NCBI RefSeq assembly: GCF_021390595.1
Contig: NZ_JAJEJR010000002.1
Location: 434,001-498,000 of the forward strand
DNA: 64,000 nt
Direction: 5' to 3'
Source: Paraburkholderia sp. HP33-1
GTDB taxonomy: Bacteria > Pseudomonadota > Gammaproteobacteria > Burkholderiales > Burkholderiaceae
Shown: in pieces, positions 54,457-63,354 of the stretch
Layout: every line of letters starts with the position of its first letter
Numbering within the stretch: the first letter of the stretch is position 1
Made by a program: the position numbers and the translations under genes
Notes under the pieces: model-generated
The model's input: only the letters and a program-made list of their open reading frames with translations
Database searches by the model: none
Told to the model about the DNA's origin: nothing

Positions 54457-54466
54457 CGCTATGCAC

Positions 54467-55585
54467 TCACCGGGCAGGCGCGCTTTGCTCGCCCGATGGC
54501 GCGAACCCGCGCAACGTCACCGCCGCTGACGTTGCGTCCCGCAACGCCGAGGGCTGCGGATCAGCAGCCGAACCGTCCGTGTAAGCCAGCAACTGCACCG
54601 GGAAGCCGCGCCGCTGCCATGCATCGAGTCCGCCGCGCAGCGCGCGAATCCGCGTGTAGCCGTTGCTGCGCATATGTTGCGAGACTTCGAGCGCGGTCGC
54701 GCTGTCCGGGCAGATGCAATAGATCACCATGTCGTGCGCGCGCAGCGCGCCGTCGATCTGTTCGGGCGAATGCGGATCGAGCGCGAGTGCATTGGGGATC
54801 CGGTGTCGCAGGTCGAGCAGCGGGGCGCCGGGCCGCGCATCGAGCACCCGGGACGGCGCCATGTGGCTCATTCGACTGAGGCGTCGCCAGCGCCACGACA
54901 TTCTCGACGCGGCGCTCGCCGGTGAGGCGTAGGTCGGCGCGGCCAGCATCGGCGTGGATGGGCCCGACGCGGCTCGCGCGAAGCGACGCCGTTCGCGATA
55001 GCGCAGATGCAGCCGGTAGAGCAGGTAGACGAGCGCCACCGTAAGAATAATGTCGGCGAGCGTGCCGCCGCGTTGCTCGACGAACGCGCGCAGCATGTGC
55101 AGCTCGCGTTCCACCGCCGCGCCGCCGAGCAGCCAGAATGTCGCCCACGCGACCACGCTCGCCAGATCCCACAGCGCGTAGATGCGGAAATCGACGGCCG
55201 TCGTGCCCATCAGCGGCGGCGTGATGAGCCCGAGCCCGGGGACGAACTTCGAAATCGACACGAGCGAAACACCAAAGCGTTCGAACAGTGAGCGCGCCGT
55301 TTCGAGCTTCACATCGACGGCAGGCGACAGGCGGCCGAGCCACGCGAGCAGCTTGCGGCCGAACAGCCGGCCGGCCACGAACCAGGTGCCGTCGCCGATC
55401 AATGCGCCCAGCACCGCCGCGCCGAGAATCGGCCAGAACGAAAGGGTGCCCGCGGCGATCGCCGAGCCCGCGAACAGCAGCATCGGCACGGCCGGAATCG
55501 GTACGCCGAGGCGCGTCAGCAGGACGTTGGCGAATACGATCGCGCTACCCCAGGTTGAAACCGCCGACAACGGAAACTGGACCAA
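54467..55585 (-). CDS. DedA-family membrane protein fused to a rhodanese domain
   Basis: About 372 residues. The N-terminal 200 form a DedA/VTT domain: NVLLTRLGVPIPAVPMLLFA, GDGTWFVAGRLFGRKLLAWL and SKFVPGLGLITPPLMG. After a linker comes a rhodanese-like domain (RVLDARPGAPLLDLRHR; MVIYCICPDSATALEVSQHM), where the catalytic Cys appears in YCICPD. Start TTG 55585 is favoured by an AAGGGAG site and by the DedA-like beginning; an ATG at 55636 adds 17 residues. DedA proteins help lipid-carrier flipping; the rhodanese may act on sulfur or only bind. Confidence 0.78.
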   Translation of the reverse strand: MVQFPLSAVSTWGSAIVFANVLLTRLGVPIPAVPMLLFAGSAIAAGTLSFWPILGAAVLGALIGDGTWFVAGRLFGRKLLAWLGRLSPAVDVKLETARSLFERFGVSLVSISKFVPGLGLITPPLMGTTAVDFRIYALWDLASVVAWATFWLLGGAAVERELHMLRAFVEQRGGTLADIILTVALVYLLYRLHLRYRERRRFARAASGPSTPMLAAPTYASPASAASRMSWRWRRLSRMSHMAPSRVLDARPGAPLLDLRHRIPNALALDPHSPEQIDGALRAHDMVIYCICPDSATALEVSQHMRSNGYTRIRALRGGLDAWQRRGFPVQLLAYTDGSAADPQPSALRDATSAAVTLRGFAPSGEQSAPAR

Positions 55586-55775
55586 TCGAGGCGCTCCCTT
55601 TGCTGCTATTGAGCCGGCGTGCCTGCAATTACGCAACTAACTGTCAATCCCGCGTGCTCACCGCGACATTGCCCGTGAGCTTGAGCAGAGTGCGCGCGAA
55701 GCGCAAGGTCGATTCGCAAGGGCGGGGGGCGGCATCGTCAGCGAACCGCAAACAGCCCCGCCGATGTTCACCCCG

Positions 55776-56414
55776 TCAGGCATTCGGCATCGCCACCACG
55801 CCCGGATTTCCGACGATCGCCAGAAACTCCCGCCGTGTCGACGGATCGGTGCGGAACGTGCCGAGCATGCGCGACGTGACCATCGTGACGCCGGCCTTAT
55901 GGACGCCGCGCGTCGACATGCACTGATGCGCGGCTTCGAGAATCACGCCGACGCCGGCCGGCTGCAGCACGTCGTTCAGCGTATCGGCGATTTGCACCGT
56001 CATCTTTTCCTGGATCTGCAGCCGCTTCGCGAACGCATCGACGAGACGTGCGAGCTTCGAAATGCCAACCACACGATGATTCGGCAGATACGCGACGTGC
56101 GCGCGTCCGATGATCGGCACCATATGGTGCTCGCAATAGCTTTCGAAGCGGATGTCCTTCAGCACGATCATTTCGTCGTAGCCGTCCACTTCGGAGAAAG
56201 TGCGCGCGAGGATTTCGCGCGGATCGATCTGATAGCCGGCGAAGAACTCCTCGTAAGCGCGCACCACGCGCGCCGGCGTGTCGATCAGGCCTTCGCGGCT
56301 GGGATCGTCGCCGGCCCAGCGCAGCATCACGCGCACGGCCGCTTCAGCTTCTTCGCGGCTCGGGCGTTCGGCGGCCGCTGCGGGTTTGGTTTTCTTTGCC
56401 TTGCTGCTGGTCAT
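55776..56414 (-). CDS. folE: GTP cyclohydrolase I
   Basis: A 212-residue enzyme for the first step of tetrahydrofolate synthesis. Zinc ligands are C94 and H97 (SYCEHHMVP) and C165 ([10 protein letters not shown]). [20 protein letters not shown] is the conserved C-terminal helix region. The 25 N-terminal residues are Lys/Ala-rich and probably loose. Single gene, upstream of the pca regulator on the same strand but unrelated. Confidence 0.9.
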   Translation of the reverse strand: MTSSKAKKTKPAAAAERPSREEAEAAVRVMLRWAGDDPSREGLIDTPARVVRAYEEFFAGYQIDPREILARTFSEVDGYDEMIVLKDIRFESYCEHHMVPIIGRAHVAYLPNHRVVGISKLARLVDAFAKRLQIQEKMTVQIADTLNDVLQPAGVGVILEAAHQCMSTRGVHKAGVTMVTSRMLGTFRTDPSTRREFLAIVGNPGVVAMPNA

Positions 56415-56551
56415 GCGTCGTCCTCCTGGATCGCGCGTCGACGCTGCACGGCGCGCGGGGTCAGTAACTGAGGCCATTGTTCCATGTTTTGCACCCGAGG
56501 GTGCCAATGTCCCCTGTGTTGCCGGGGCAGTCGCGGGCTTGGTTCAATCGA

Positions 56552-57481
56552 CTACTTCGGCCATTCGTCCATCGCATCGTTGAACAGCTCGGCGACCACG
56601 CCGCGCAGCCAGCTCAGGCGCGGATCGTTATTGAACTTGCGATGCCAATGCTGCCGCAGATCGAAGCGCGGCAGTGGCAGCGGCGGCTCCACGAGCATGA
56701 TCGACGCATGCTCCGACACGTACGCGAAGCCGATCGCATGCGGCACGGTCGCAAGCAGATCGGTGCGCGCAAGGATGAACGGCAGGCTCATGAAATGCGG
56801 TGTTTCAAGCACGGCGCGTCGCCTGATGCGCTTCTTTTCTAGGTACTGCTCGAGCACTTCCTGGCTGCGTCCCTCGGCGCGCACGACCGCGTGCCCCGAC
56901 GCCACGTATTGCGCGAGCGTGAGCGGTTCCTTCGACAATGGATGCCCGCTGCGCATCAGGCAGATGAAGCGATGCGTGAAGAGCCGCTGCTGAAAGAAGT
57001 TGTTGCCCGACAGATCCGGAAAATAGCCGACGGCGAGATCGACATCGCCCGATTCGAGCCCGCGTTCCACCTGCGCCGGCGACAGCGACACCGAGCGCAG
57101 ATTCGCGGACGGCGCGCGCTCGGCGAACAGTTGCAAGAGACGCGGCAGAAACACGATCTCGCCGACGTCGGACAGCGCGATTGAGAACGTATGCGTGCTC
57201 GTCGCCGGATCGAAGTCGTGCACGTCGAGCATGCCTTTCTCGATACGCAGCAGCGCGTCGCGCGCGGCGGGCAGGATCGCGAGCGCGCGCGGCGTCGGCT
57301 CCATGCCTTTCGATGTGCGTACGAACAGCGGATCGTCGAAGTACTCGCGCAGGCGGCCGAGCGCGGTGCTGACGCGCGGCTGGCTCACGCCGAGCTGCAC
57401 GGCGGCGCGGCTCACGTTGCGCGTGTCTTCCATCGCGACCAGATAGGGGATCAGATTCAGATCCAGAGGTGTCTCGGACAT
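56552..57481 (-). CDS. LysR-family regulator next to the pca operon
   Basis: A 309-residue LTTR. The helix-turn-helix reads NVSRAAVQLGVSQPRVSTAL, followed by LREYFDDPLFVRTSKGMEPT, typical of the NodD/PcaQ-like subgroup. The effector domain follows (LQLFAERAPSANLRSVSLSP). Its divergent position implies control of pcaI onward, perhaps in response to an intermediate of 3-oxoadipate metabolism. ATG 57481 was chosen because family similarity starts there. Confidence 0.82.
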   Translation of the reverse strand: MSETPLDLNLIPYLVAMEDTRNVSRAAVQLGVSQPRVSTALGRLREYFDDPLFVRTSKGMEPTPRALAILPAARDALLRIEKGMLDVHDFDPATSTHTFSIALSDVGEIVFLPRLLQLFAERAPSANLRSVSLSPAQVERGLESGDVDLAVGYFPDLSGNNFFQQRLFTHRFICLMRSGHPLSKEPLTLAQYVASGHAVVRAEGRSQEVLEQYLEKKRIRRRAVLETPHFMSLPFILARTDLLATVPHAIGFAYVSEHASIMLVEPPLPLPRFDLRQHWHRKFNNDPRLSWLRGVVAELFNDAMDEWPK

Positions 57482-57670
57482 GCTTGTTATGGCTTGCGGG
57501 GCGGGCGAGGCAAGGCGGTGCCTATCCCATGTCGTTATAGAGCCTAGTTGAGATATCGCCCACAAGCATAGTGGGATTTTGCGTGGCCGGCTTTTTCGCG
57601 CGCAGGCCGAGCGCGACGCAGGCCGCCGCCGCTGCGCAGAGCGACCTATGATGAAGGGGATTTCCCCGCC

Positions 57671-57743
57671 TTGACAACCCGGCCAATGGACAACCATAAT
57701 CGCGAGATCGTTCGCTAAACGAATCACTGTTCACAGTGCGAAC
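57671..57743 (+). promoter_or_regulatory. Candidate pcaI promoter and operator pair
   Basis: TTGACA (57671-57676) and CATAAT (57695-57700) are 18 bp apart. Just downstream lie GTTCGCTAAACGAAT (57710-57724) and GTTCACAGTGCGAAC (57729-57743), two related 15-bp dyads of the TTC-N7-GAA type. They fit LysR T-N11-A boxes and also resemble IclR-type PcaR sites. Their place after the -10 box is more like a repressor than an activator. Confidence 0.5.
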
Positions 57744-57852
57744 AATTCAGCCGCGAACCCATCGAAGGCGCCAGCCCGCTCACCATCTCGCGAGCCTTGC
57801 CGGTTAAGGCTGTCAGCCCAGCGGCACGTAGCGCCCCCAAAGGAAATTCGAC

Positions 57853-58560
57853 ATGATCAACAAGATTTTCGAGACACTTCAATCGGCGGTTGCCGACGTC
57901 CACGACGGCGCGACCGTCATGATCGGCGGCTTCGGCACGGCCGGCATGCCGTCCGAGCTGATCGACGCGCTGATCGAGCAGGGCGCGCGCGACCTGACCA
58001 TCGTCAACAACAATGCAGGTAACGGCGACATCGGCCTCGCAGCGCTGCTGAAGGCCAAGCGCGTGCGCAAGATCATCTGCTCGTTCCCGCGCCAGACCGA
58101 CTCGTATGTGTTCGACGCGCTCTATCGCGCCGGCGAAATCGAACTCGAACTCGTGCCGCAAGGCAACCTCGCCGAGCGCATCCGCGCCGCGGGCGCGGGC
58201 ATCGGCGGCTTCTTCACGCCGACCGCGTACGGCACCAAGCTCGCCGAAGGCAAGGAAACGCGCCTGATCGACGGCCGTCACTACGTGCTCGAAGCGCCGC
58301 TGCATGCCGACTTCGCGCTGATCAAGGCGTACAAGGGCGACCGCTGGGGCAACCTGATCTATCGCAAGACCGCGCGTAACTTCGGGCCGATCATGGCGAG
58401 CGCCGCGAAGACGGCGATCGTGCAAGTGTCGGAAGTGGTGCCGCTCGGCGGCCTCGATCCGGAAGAAATCGTCACGCCCGGCATTTTCGTGCAACGCGTG
58501 ATCGAGGTGCCGCAAGCGGCGCATGCCCCGACACCCAATCCTCACGACGCTGCTGCCTGA
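57853..58560 (+). CDS. pcaI: 3-oxoadipate CoA-transferase, subunit A
   Basis: A 235-residue subunit of the heterodimer that moves CoA from succinyl-CoA to 3-oxoadipate. The CoA-site glycine loop is MIGGFGTAGMPSELIDALIE, and GAGIGGFFTPTAYGT is the family hallmark. It begins the pca operon; a GGAAATT site precedes the ATG. The partner subunit follows after 13 bp. Confidence 0.92.
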   Translation: MINKIFETLQSAVADVHDGATVMIGGFGTAGMPSELIDALIEQGARDLTIVNNNAGNGDIGLAALLKAKRVRKIICSFPRQTDSYVFDALYRAGEIELELVPQGNLAERIRAAGAGIGGFFTPTAYGTKLAEGKETRLIDGRHYVLEAPLHADFALIKAYKGDRWGNLIYRKTARNFGPIMASAAKTAIVQVSEVVPLGGLDPEEIVTPGIFVQRVIEVPQAAHAPTPNPHDAAA

Positions 58561-58573
58561 CCCGGAGACCGAC

Positions 58574-59233
58574 ATGAAGAAACTGACCCGCGATGAAATG
58601 GCCAAGCGCGTTGCCCAGGACATCCCTGAAGGCGCTTATGTGAACCTCGGCATCGGCGTGCCGACGCTGGTGGCGAACCACCTCGCCGCCGACAAGGAAA
58701 TCTTCCTGCACAGCGAAAACGGTCTGCTCGGCATGGGCCCGGCACCGGAGAAGGGCGAGGAAGACGACGAACTGATCAACGCCGGCAAGCAGCACGTCAC
58801 GCTGTTGACGGGCGGCGCCTACTTCCACCACGCGGATTCGTTCGCGATGATGCGCGGCGGCCATCTCGACTTCTGCGTGCTCGGCGCGTTCCAGGTGTCG
58901 GCGAAGGGCGACCTCGCGAACTGGCACACCGGCGCGCCCGACGCGATTCCGGCGGTGGGCGGCGCGATGGACCTCGCGATCGGCGCGAAGCAGGTCTACG
59001 TGATGATGGAACACCTGACCAAGCAGGGCGAAAGCAAGATCACCGCCGAGTGCTCGTACCCGGTCACCGGTATCGGCTGCGTGACCCGTATCTACACGGA
59101 CCTCGCGATGATCGACGTCACGAAGGAAGGTCTCGTCGTGCGCGAGATTTTCACGGACGTCGGCTTCGACGAACTGCTGAAGCTGACCGGCGTGCCGATG
59201 ACCGACGGCACCCAGGCTGCGCGCGCGGCCTGA
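58574..59233 (+). CDS. pcaJ: 3-oxoadipate CoA-transferase, subunit B
   Basis: A 219-residue subunit with the catalytic Glu in FLHSENGLLGMGP and the N-terminal AYVNLGIGVPTLVANHL. CVTRIYTDLAMIDVT is the typical C-terminal strand. ATG 58574 is preceded by GGAG. pcaF, the thiolase that would finish the pathway, is not found in the window. Confidence 0.92.
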   Translation: MKKLTRDEMAKRVAQDIPEGAYVNLGIGVPTLVANHLAADKEIFLHSENGLLGMGPAPEKGEEDDELINAGKQHVTLLTGGAYFHHADSFAMMRGGHLDFCVLGAFQVSAKGDLANWHTGAPDAIPAVGGAMDLAIGAKQVYVMMEHLTKQGESKITAECSYPVTGIGCVTRIYTDLAMIDVTKEGLVVREIFTDVGFDELLKLTGVPMTDGTQAARAA

Positions 59234-59340
59234 TGGTTGGCTGAGGCGTTACGGTGGCGGTCTGCTCGACGGCCGCACCGATCGCCTCGTCTGAACGACA
59301 CGTTACGTCGCATCCACGCAGTGCGCGCCGTAGCGCAAAC

Positions 59341-59382
59341 AGGCCAGCGCTGATGGGGCAAACCCCTCGTCAGCGCTGGCCT
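59341..59382. repeat. Stem-loop in the pcaJ-pcaB gap
   Basis: AGGCCAGCGCTGA (59341-59353) and its exact complement (59370-59382) form a 13-bp stem with a smaller GGGG/CCCC helix inside. No T-run follows, so it is not a standard terminator. It lies in the only large gap of the operon (285 bp) and may tune expression of pcaBDC or stabilise the pcaIJ message. Confidence 0.6.
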
Positions 59383-59518
59383 GCCAACTTCGGCGACGTG
59401 CCCGCGGCGTTTGGCGCACAATACGCAGCACGTGCCGCGGCACACATTGCACCGCACCTGCTTCGAGCCGCCGCGCGCCGCTTTCTCACTTCCGATTCCC
59501 TCGAACATCGACGTCACC

Positions 59519-60898
59519 ATGCTCGACTCCAGCGCCCGTCTGACTGGCCTTCTTTGCGGCACGCAGCCGATGAACGACATCTGGGCGCCGCGTGCCACGC
59601 TGCAGCGGATGCTCGACGTCGAAGCCGCGCTCGCGCGCGCTTCGGCCGCTCATCAAGTCATTCCTGAATCTGCCGTTCCCGCGATCGAAGCCGCCTGCCA
59701 GGCCGATCAACTCGACGCCGATGCGCTCGCGCGCGACGCGGCGCTCGGCGGCAACCTCGCGATTCCGCTCGTCAAACAACTGACCGCGCGCGTCAAAGCC
59801 GCCGATGCCGAAGCGGGCAAATACGTGCATTGGGGCGCGACGAGCCAGGACATCATCGACACGGCGACGGTGCTGCAACTGCGCGACACCTTCGAGCTGC
59901 TCGACAGCGGCCTGCAATCCACCTGCGACGCGATCGCGAAACTCGCGGCCGCCCATCGCGCGACGCCGATGATCGGCCGCACGTGGCTCCAACAGGCGCT
60001 GCCGATTACGCTAGGCCTCAAATTCGCGCAATGGCTCGACGCGCTGTTGCGTCATCGCGAGCGGCTCGATGCGCTGCGCGAGCGCGTGCTCGTGCTGCAA
60101 TTCGGCGGCGCGGCCGGCACGCTCGCGAGTCTGCGCGAGGCGGCACCGCAGGTCACGCAGTCGCTCGCCAAAGAACTCGGCCTCGCGGTGCCGACCTTGC
60201 CGTGGCACACGCAGCGCGACCGCATCGCCGAAACGGCGTCGCTGTTCGCCATGTTGATCGGTACGCTCGGCAAGATCGCGCGCGATGTTTCGCTGCAGAT
60301 GCAAACCGAAATCGACGAACTCGCCGAGCCCGCCGCGGCCGGCAAGGGCGGTTCATCGACGATGCCGCACAAGCGCAACCCGGTCGGCTGCGCGGCGGTG
60401 CTGACGGCCGCGACACGCGCGCCGGGACTGCTGGCAACCGTGTTCGCGGGCATGGTGCAGGAGCACGAGCGCGCGCTCGGCGGCTGGCAGGCCGAATGGG
60501 ACGCGCTGCCGGATCTCGCGCGCCTCGCGGGCGGCGCGCTCGCGAACATCGAACAGATCGTCGCGGGTCTGAACGTCAACGAGGCGCGCCTCGCCGCGAA
60601 TCTCGACGTCACGCACGGCCTGATCCTTGGCGAAGCGGTGATGCTCGCGCTCGGCGACAGCATTGGCCGGCTCGACGCGCATCATCTGGTCGAGCGCGCG
60701 TCGAAGGCGGCGATCCGTGACGGCAAGACGCTGTACGACGTGCTCGCCGCCGACCCGGCCGTCACCGAACATCTTTCGCTCGAGCGCCTGAAGCAGCTGC
60801 TCGATCCCGCTCAATACGTCGGCCAGGCGCACGCATATGTCGACGCCGCGCTGGCGCTTCACACCACGCGCGCGCAGCGCGCCCATTCCAAGGAGTAA
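59519..60898 (+). CDS. pcaB: 3-carboxy-cis,cis-muconate cycloisomerase
   Basis: A 459-residue member of the fumarase/aspartase superfamily that lactonises 3-carboxymuconate. Conserved blocks are HWGATSQDIIDTA at 104-116 and the signature GSSTMPHKRNP at 278-288. ATG 59519 starts MLDSSARLTGLLCGTQPMND, as expected for PcaB; the frame is open further upstream. It is followed at 5 bp by pcaD. Confidence 0.92.
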   Translation: MLDSSARLTGLLCGTQPMNDIWAPRATLQRMLDVEAALARASAAHQVIPESAVPAIEAACQADQLDADALARDAALGGNLAIPLVKQLTARVKAADAEAGKYVHWGATSQDIIDTATVLQLRDTFELLDSGLQSTCDAIAKLAAAHRATPMIGRTWLQQALPITLGLKFAQWLDALLRHRERLDALRERVLVLQFGGAAGTLASLREAAPQVTQSLAKELGLAVPTLPWHTQRDRIAETASLFAMLIGTLGKIARDVSLQMQTEIDELAEPAAAGKGGSSTMPHKRNPVGCAAVLTAATRAPGLLATVFAGMVQEHERALGGWQAEWDALPDLARLAGGALANIEQIVAGLNVNEARLAANLDVTHGLILGEAVMLALGDSIGRLDAHHLVERASKAAIRDGKTLYDVLAADPAVTEHLSLERLKQLLDPAQYVGQAHAYVDAALALHTTRAQRAHSKE

Positions 60899-60903
60899 CC
60901 GGC

Positions 60904-61695
60904 ATGCCCTACGCCGCAGTCAACGGCACCGAGCTTCACTATCGTATCGACGGCGATCGTCATGGCCACGCGCCGTGGCTCGTGCTGTCGAATTCGCTCG
61001 GCAGCGATATGTCCATGTGGTCGCCGCAGGTCGCGGCGTTGTCGAAGCACTTCCGCGTGCTGCGCTACGACACGCGCGGCCACGGTCATTCGGAAGCACC
61101 GAAGGGTCCGTACACGATCGAGCAGCTGAGCGGCGACGTGCTCGGCCTGATGGATACGCTGAAGATCGCGCGCGCGCATTTCTGCGGGCTGTCGATGGGC
61201 GGCCTGACCGGCATCGCGCTCGCCGCGCGTCACAGCGACCGCTTCGAGCGCATCGTGCTGTGCAATACGGCCGCGCGCATCGGCTCGCCGGAAGTGTGGG
61301 TGCCGCGTGCCGCGAAGGCGCGCCAGGAAGGCATGTTCGCGCTTGCCGACGCGGTGCTGCCGCGCTGGTTCACGGCAGACTTCTTTGAGCGCGAGCCGGT
61401 CGTGCTGGCGATGATCCGCGACGTGTTCGTGCATACCGACAAGGAAGGCTACGCATCGAACTGCGACGCGATCGACGCGGCCGATCTGCGCCCCGAAACG
61501 CCGGGTATCAAGCTGCCGACGCTCGTGATCAGCGGCACGCACGATCTGGCCGCGACGCCCGCGCAAGGCCGCGAACTCGCGGCGGCGATTCCGGGCGCGC
61601 GTTACGTTGAGCTCAACGCTTCGCATATTTCCAACATCGAGAAGGTCGACGAGTTCACGAAGGCCGTGCTCGACTTCCTGACGGAGACAAAATGA
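60904..61695 (+). CDS. pcaD: 3-oxoadipate enol-lactonase
   Basis: A 263-residue alpha/beta hydrolase. The nucleophile elbow is GLSMGG with S97; the acid is the Asp in SGTHDLAATP and the base His in NASHISNIE. AAGGAG precedes the start. Opens 3-oxoadipate enol-lactone to 3-oxoadipate. Its TGA overlaps the pcaC ATG. Confidence 0.92.
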   Translation: MPYAAVNGTELHYRIDGDRHGHAPWLVLSNSLGSDMSMWSPQVAALSKHFRVLRYDTRGHGHSEAPKGPYTIEQLSGDVLGLMDTLKIARAHFCGLSMGGLTGIALAARHSDRFERIVLCNTAARIGSPEVWVPRAAKARQEGMFALADAVLPRWFTADFFEREPVVLAMIRDVFVHTDKEGYASNCDAIDAADLRPETPGIKLPTLVISGTHDLAATPAQGRELAAAIPGARYVELNASHISNIEKVDEFTKAVLDFLTETK

Positions 61696-62093
61696 ACGAC
61701 GAAGACCGCTACGAAGCTGGCATGGGGGTGCGTCGCGCGGTGCTGGGCAACGCGCACGTGGACCGTTCGCTCACGAACCGCACCGAGCTGACCGAGGAAT
61801 TCCAGAACCTGATCACGCGCTATGCGTGGGGCGAGATCTGGACGCGTGAAGGTCTGCCGCGTCATACGCGCAGCCTGCTGACAATCGCGATGATGGTTGC
61901 GTTGAACCGCAGCGAAGAACTCGCGCTGCACCTGCGCGCCGCGAAGAACAACGGCGTGACGCGCGAGCAGATCAAGGAAGTGTTGCTGCAGACGGCGATC
62001 TACTGCGGCGTGCCGGCCGCTAACTCCGCGTTCCATCTGGCCGACAAGCTGTTCCGCGAGGACGATGCGGCGGCCGCGGCGGCGAAGTCGTAA
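61692..62093 (+). CDS. pcaC: 4-carboxymuconolactone decarboxylase
   Basis: A 133-residue AhpD-like helical enzyme. Family residues are NRTELTEEFQNLITRYAWGE, LPRHTRSLLTIAMMVAL and the active region VLLQTAIYCGVPAANSAFH. As a separate protein it works between PcaB and PcaD; in some bacteria it is fused to PcaD. It ends the operon. Confidence 0.92.
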   Translation: MNDEDRYEAGMGVRRAVLGNAHVDRSLTNRTELTEEFQNLITRYAWGEIWTREGLPRHTRSLLTIAMMVALNRSEELALHLRAAKNNGVTREQIKEVLLQTAIYCGVPAANSAFHLADKLFREDDAAAAAAKS

Positions 62094-62369
62094 AGACTGC
62101 GCATTGTAGTTTTCCGCTTCATTCAGCAAACGCGCGACGGACTTCTCCGTCGCGCTGTGAGCGTCGACGCGCATGGTGTCGCGCTCATCCTCCAGCGCGA
62201 CCAACAGCAGTTCAAATCAGTGGGCCGCCTTCGACACCGCGCGCAGTTCAACGAGCAGTTCCTGCGGCAGGTACTGGCGGTAGGAAGGGTTGCGGTGGCG
62301 GCCGGCCATTTCAGTTCGTCCGTTCCGACCGGCTGCGACAGGTCGGGACTGTCTTGCGTTCAATGCAGG

Positions 62370-62472
62370 TCAGCGGGCCAGGGCAATGAACCACAGTAGA
62401 GTGACGTTCACCACCGGAATGAAGGCAAGCAGCGACCAGGCTCCCGCATATCCCGCCTTCTTCGGGATCAGT
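62370..62472 (-). pseudogene. Fragment of a small membrane protein
   Basis: On the minus strand 33 codons read LIPKKAGYAGAWSLLAFIPV, then VNVTLLWFIALAR and a stop. The pattern of a short basic loop followed by one hydrophobic helix is like the end of DUF805-type proteins. It is preceded at once by a stop codon, so it has no start and is likely debris. Between pcaC and the tandem secreted proteins nothing else was recognised. Confidence 0.3.
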
Positions 62473-62557
62473 CATAGCGAGGCAGGGGCCCTACGACGCG
62501 CCGCTCGGAGGCAAAAAAGACCCGCGCGATTCGGGTCTGGGTCTGAACGGGCGCGGC

Positions 62558-62950
62558 TCATTCGATCTGCCTGTACCGAGTGTCCGCGCCGGCACGCTGC
62601 AACTGTTTCGAAACGATAAGAAACTGTTCGTCACTAATCGTACACTCCCGTTCGCCTATCTCGTACACAGCAACCAGCTTGATCTTATTTCCGTTTCGCT
62701 CCTCAAATGTAATCTGATAGACCCCGCGCCACATGGGTTCGCCGTCCTCATATTTACCGATCTTCTCGGACGCCAGTCGCACGGCCCTTGTTTTCGAGGC
62801 ATCGAAATCCAGGGAGAGGATGTCAGTTTTTCGTAGCGCCATCTGAGCCAAATAGGCTGGGAACCGGTCGCCGCATGGCGGGTATGGTCCGGTTTCCGCT
62901 AGGCATAATGCGGGAAGGGATAGCAGCAGGACTGCAAAAGCGTGTTTCAT
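62558..62950 (-). CDS. Small secreted protein, copy 2; probable immunity protein
   Basis: A 130-residue periplasmic protein. The signal MKHAFAVLLLSLPALCLA precedes a mature part with PPCGDRFPAYLAQM, KIGKYEDGEPMWRGVYQITF and ERECTISDEQFLIVSKQL. It is a tandem paralogue of the next gene (shared LASEKIGKYEDGE and a similar layout). Position behind a DUF2778 toxin-like gene and periplasmic export suggest it protects against a peptidoglycan-targeting effector. Function is inference; the family name is not recognised. Confidence 0.65.
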   Translation of the reverse strand: MKHAFAVLLLSLPALCLAETGPYPPCGDRFPAYLAQMALRKTDILSLDFDASKTRAVRLASEKIGKYEDGEPMWRGVYQITFEERNGNKIKLVAVYEIGERECTISDEQFLIVSKQLQRAGADTRYRQIE

Positions 62951-62964
62951 GGGTTCAAAGGGCC

Positions 62965-63354
62965 TCACTCTATCTGCTTGAACATTCTGTCGTTCTCGAC
63001 TCCTGGCAGCAAATGCTTCGAAACGACAAAGACCTCCACGGAACTCATCGAGCATTCAAATTCGCCAGCGTCGTTCACAGTAATCACCTTGACCTTATTT
63101 CCGTTTTTCTCATGGAAGGTAATGTGATAGACCTCACGCCACATTTGTTCGCCATCCTCATATTTTCCTATTTTTTCGGACGCGAGTTGCACGGCTTGGG
63201 TTTTCGTATAGTCGATATTGCCAAGCATGCCTGCGTCTTTTAGGCTGTTTTCGGCGATGTTGGTCGGCCACCTGTCGCATGGCGGGTTCGGTCTGCCTTG
63301 CGCCAGGCATAACGCGGGGAGGGATAGCAGCAGGGCTGCAAGAGCGCGTTTCAT
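62965..63354 (-). CDS. Small secreted protein, copy 1; probable Tldi-type immunity protein
   Basis: A 129-residue protein with signal MKRALAALLLSLPALCLAQG, then NPPCDRWPTNIAENSLKDAG and KIGKYEDGEQMWREVYHITF. Its ATG overlaps the stop of the effector-like gene (ATGA), so the two are translationally coupled, the usual arrangement of effector and cognate immunity genes. The second copy, 14 bp downstream, is diverged through most of its length, so it may neutralise a different effector. Confidence 0.68.
   Translation of the reverse strand: MKRALAALLLSLPALCLAQGRPNPPCDRWPTNIAENSLKDAGMLGNIDYTKTQAVQLASEKIGKYEDGEQMWREVYHITFHEKNGNKVKVITVNDAGEFECSMSSVEVFVVSKHLLPGVENDRMFKQIE

Noticed and set aside
61602..62204. 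Minus-strand frame of 200 codons over pcaC
   Set aside because: Antisense to pcaD and pcaC; the well-supported plus-strand genes explain the region.
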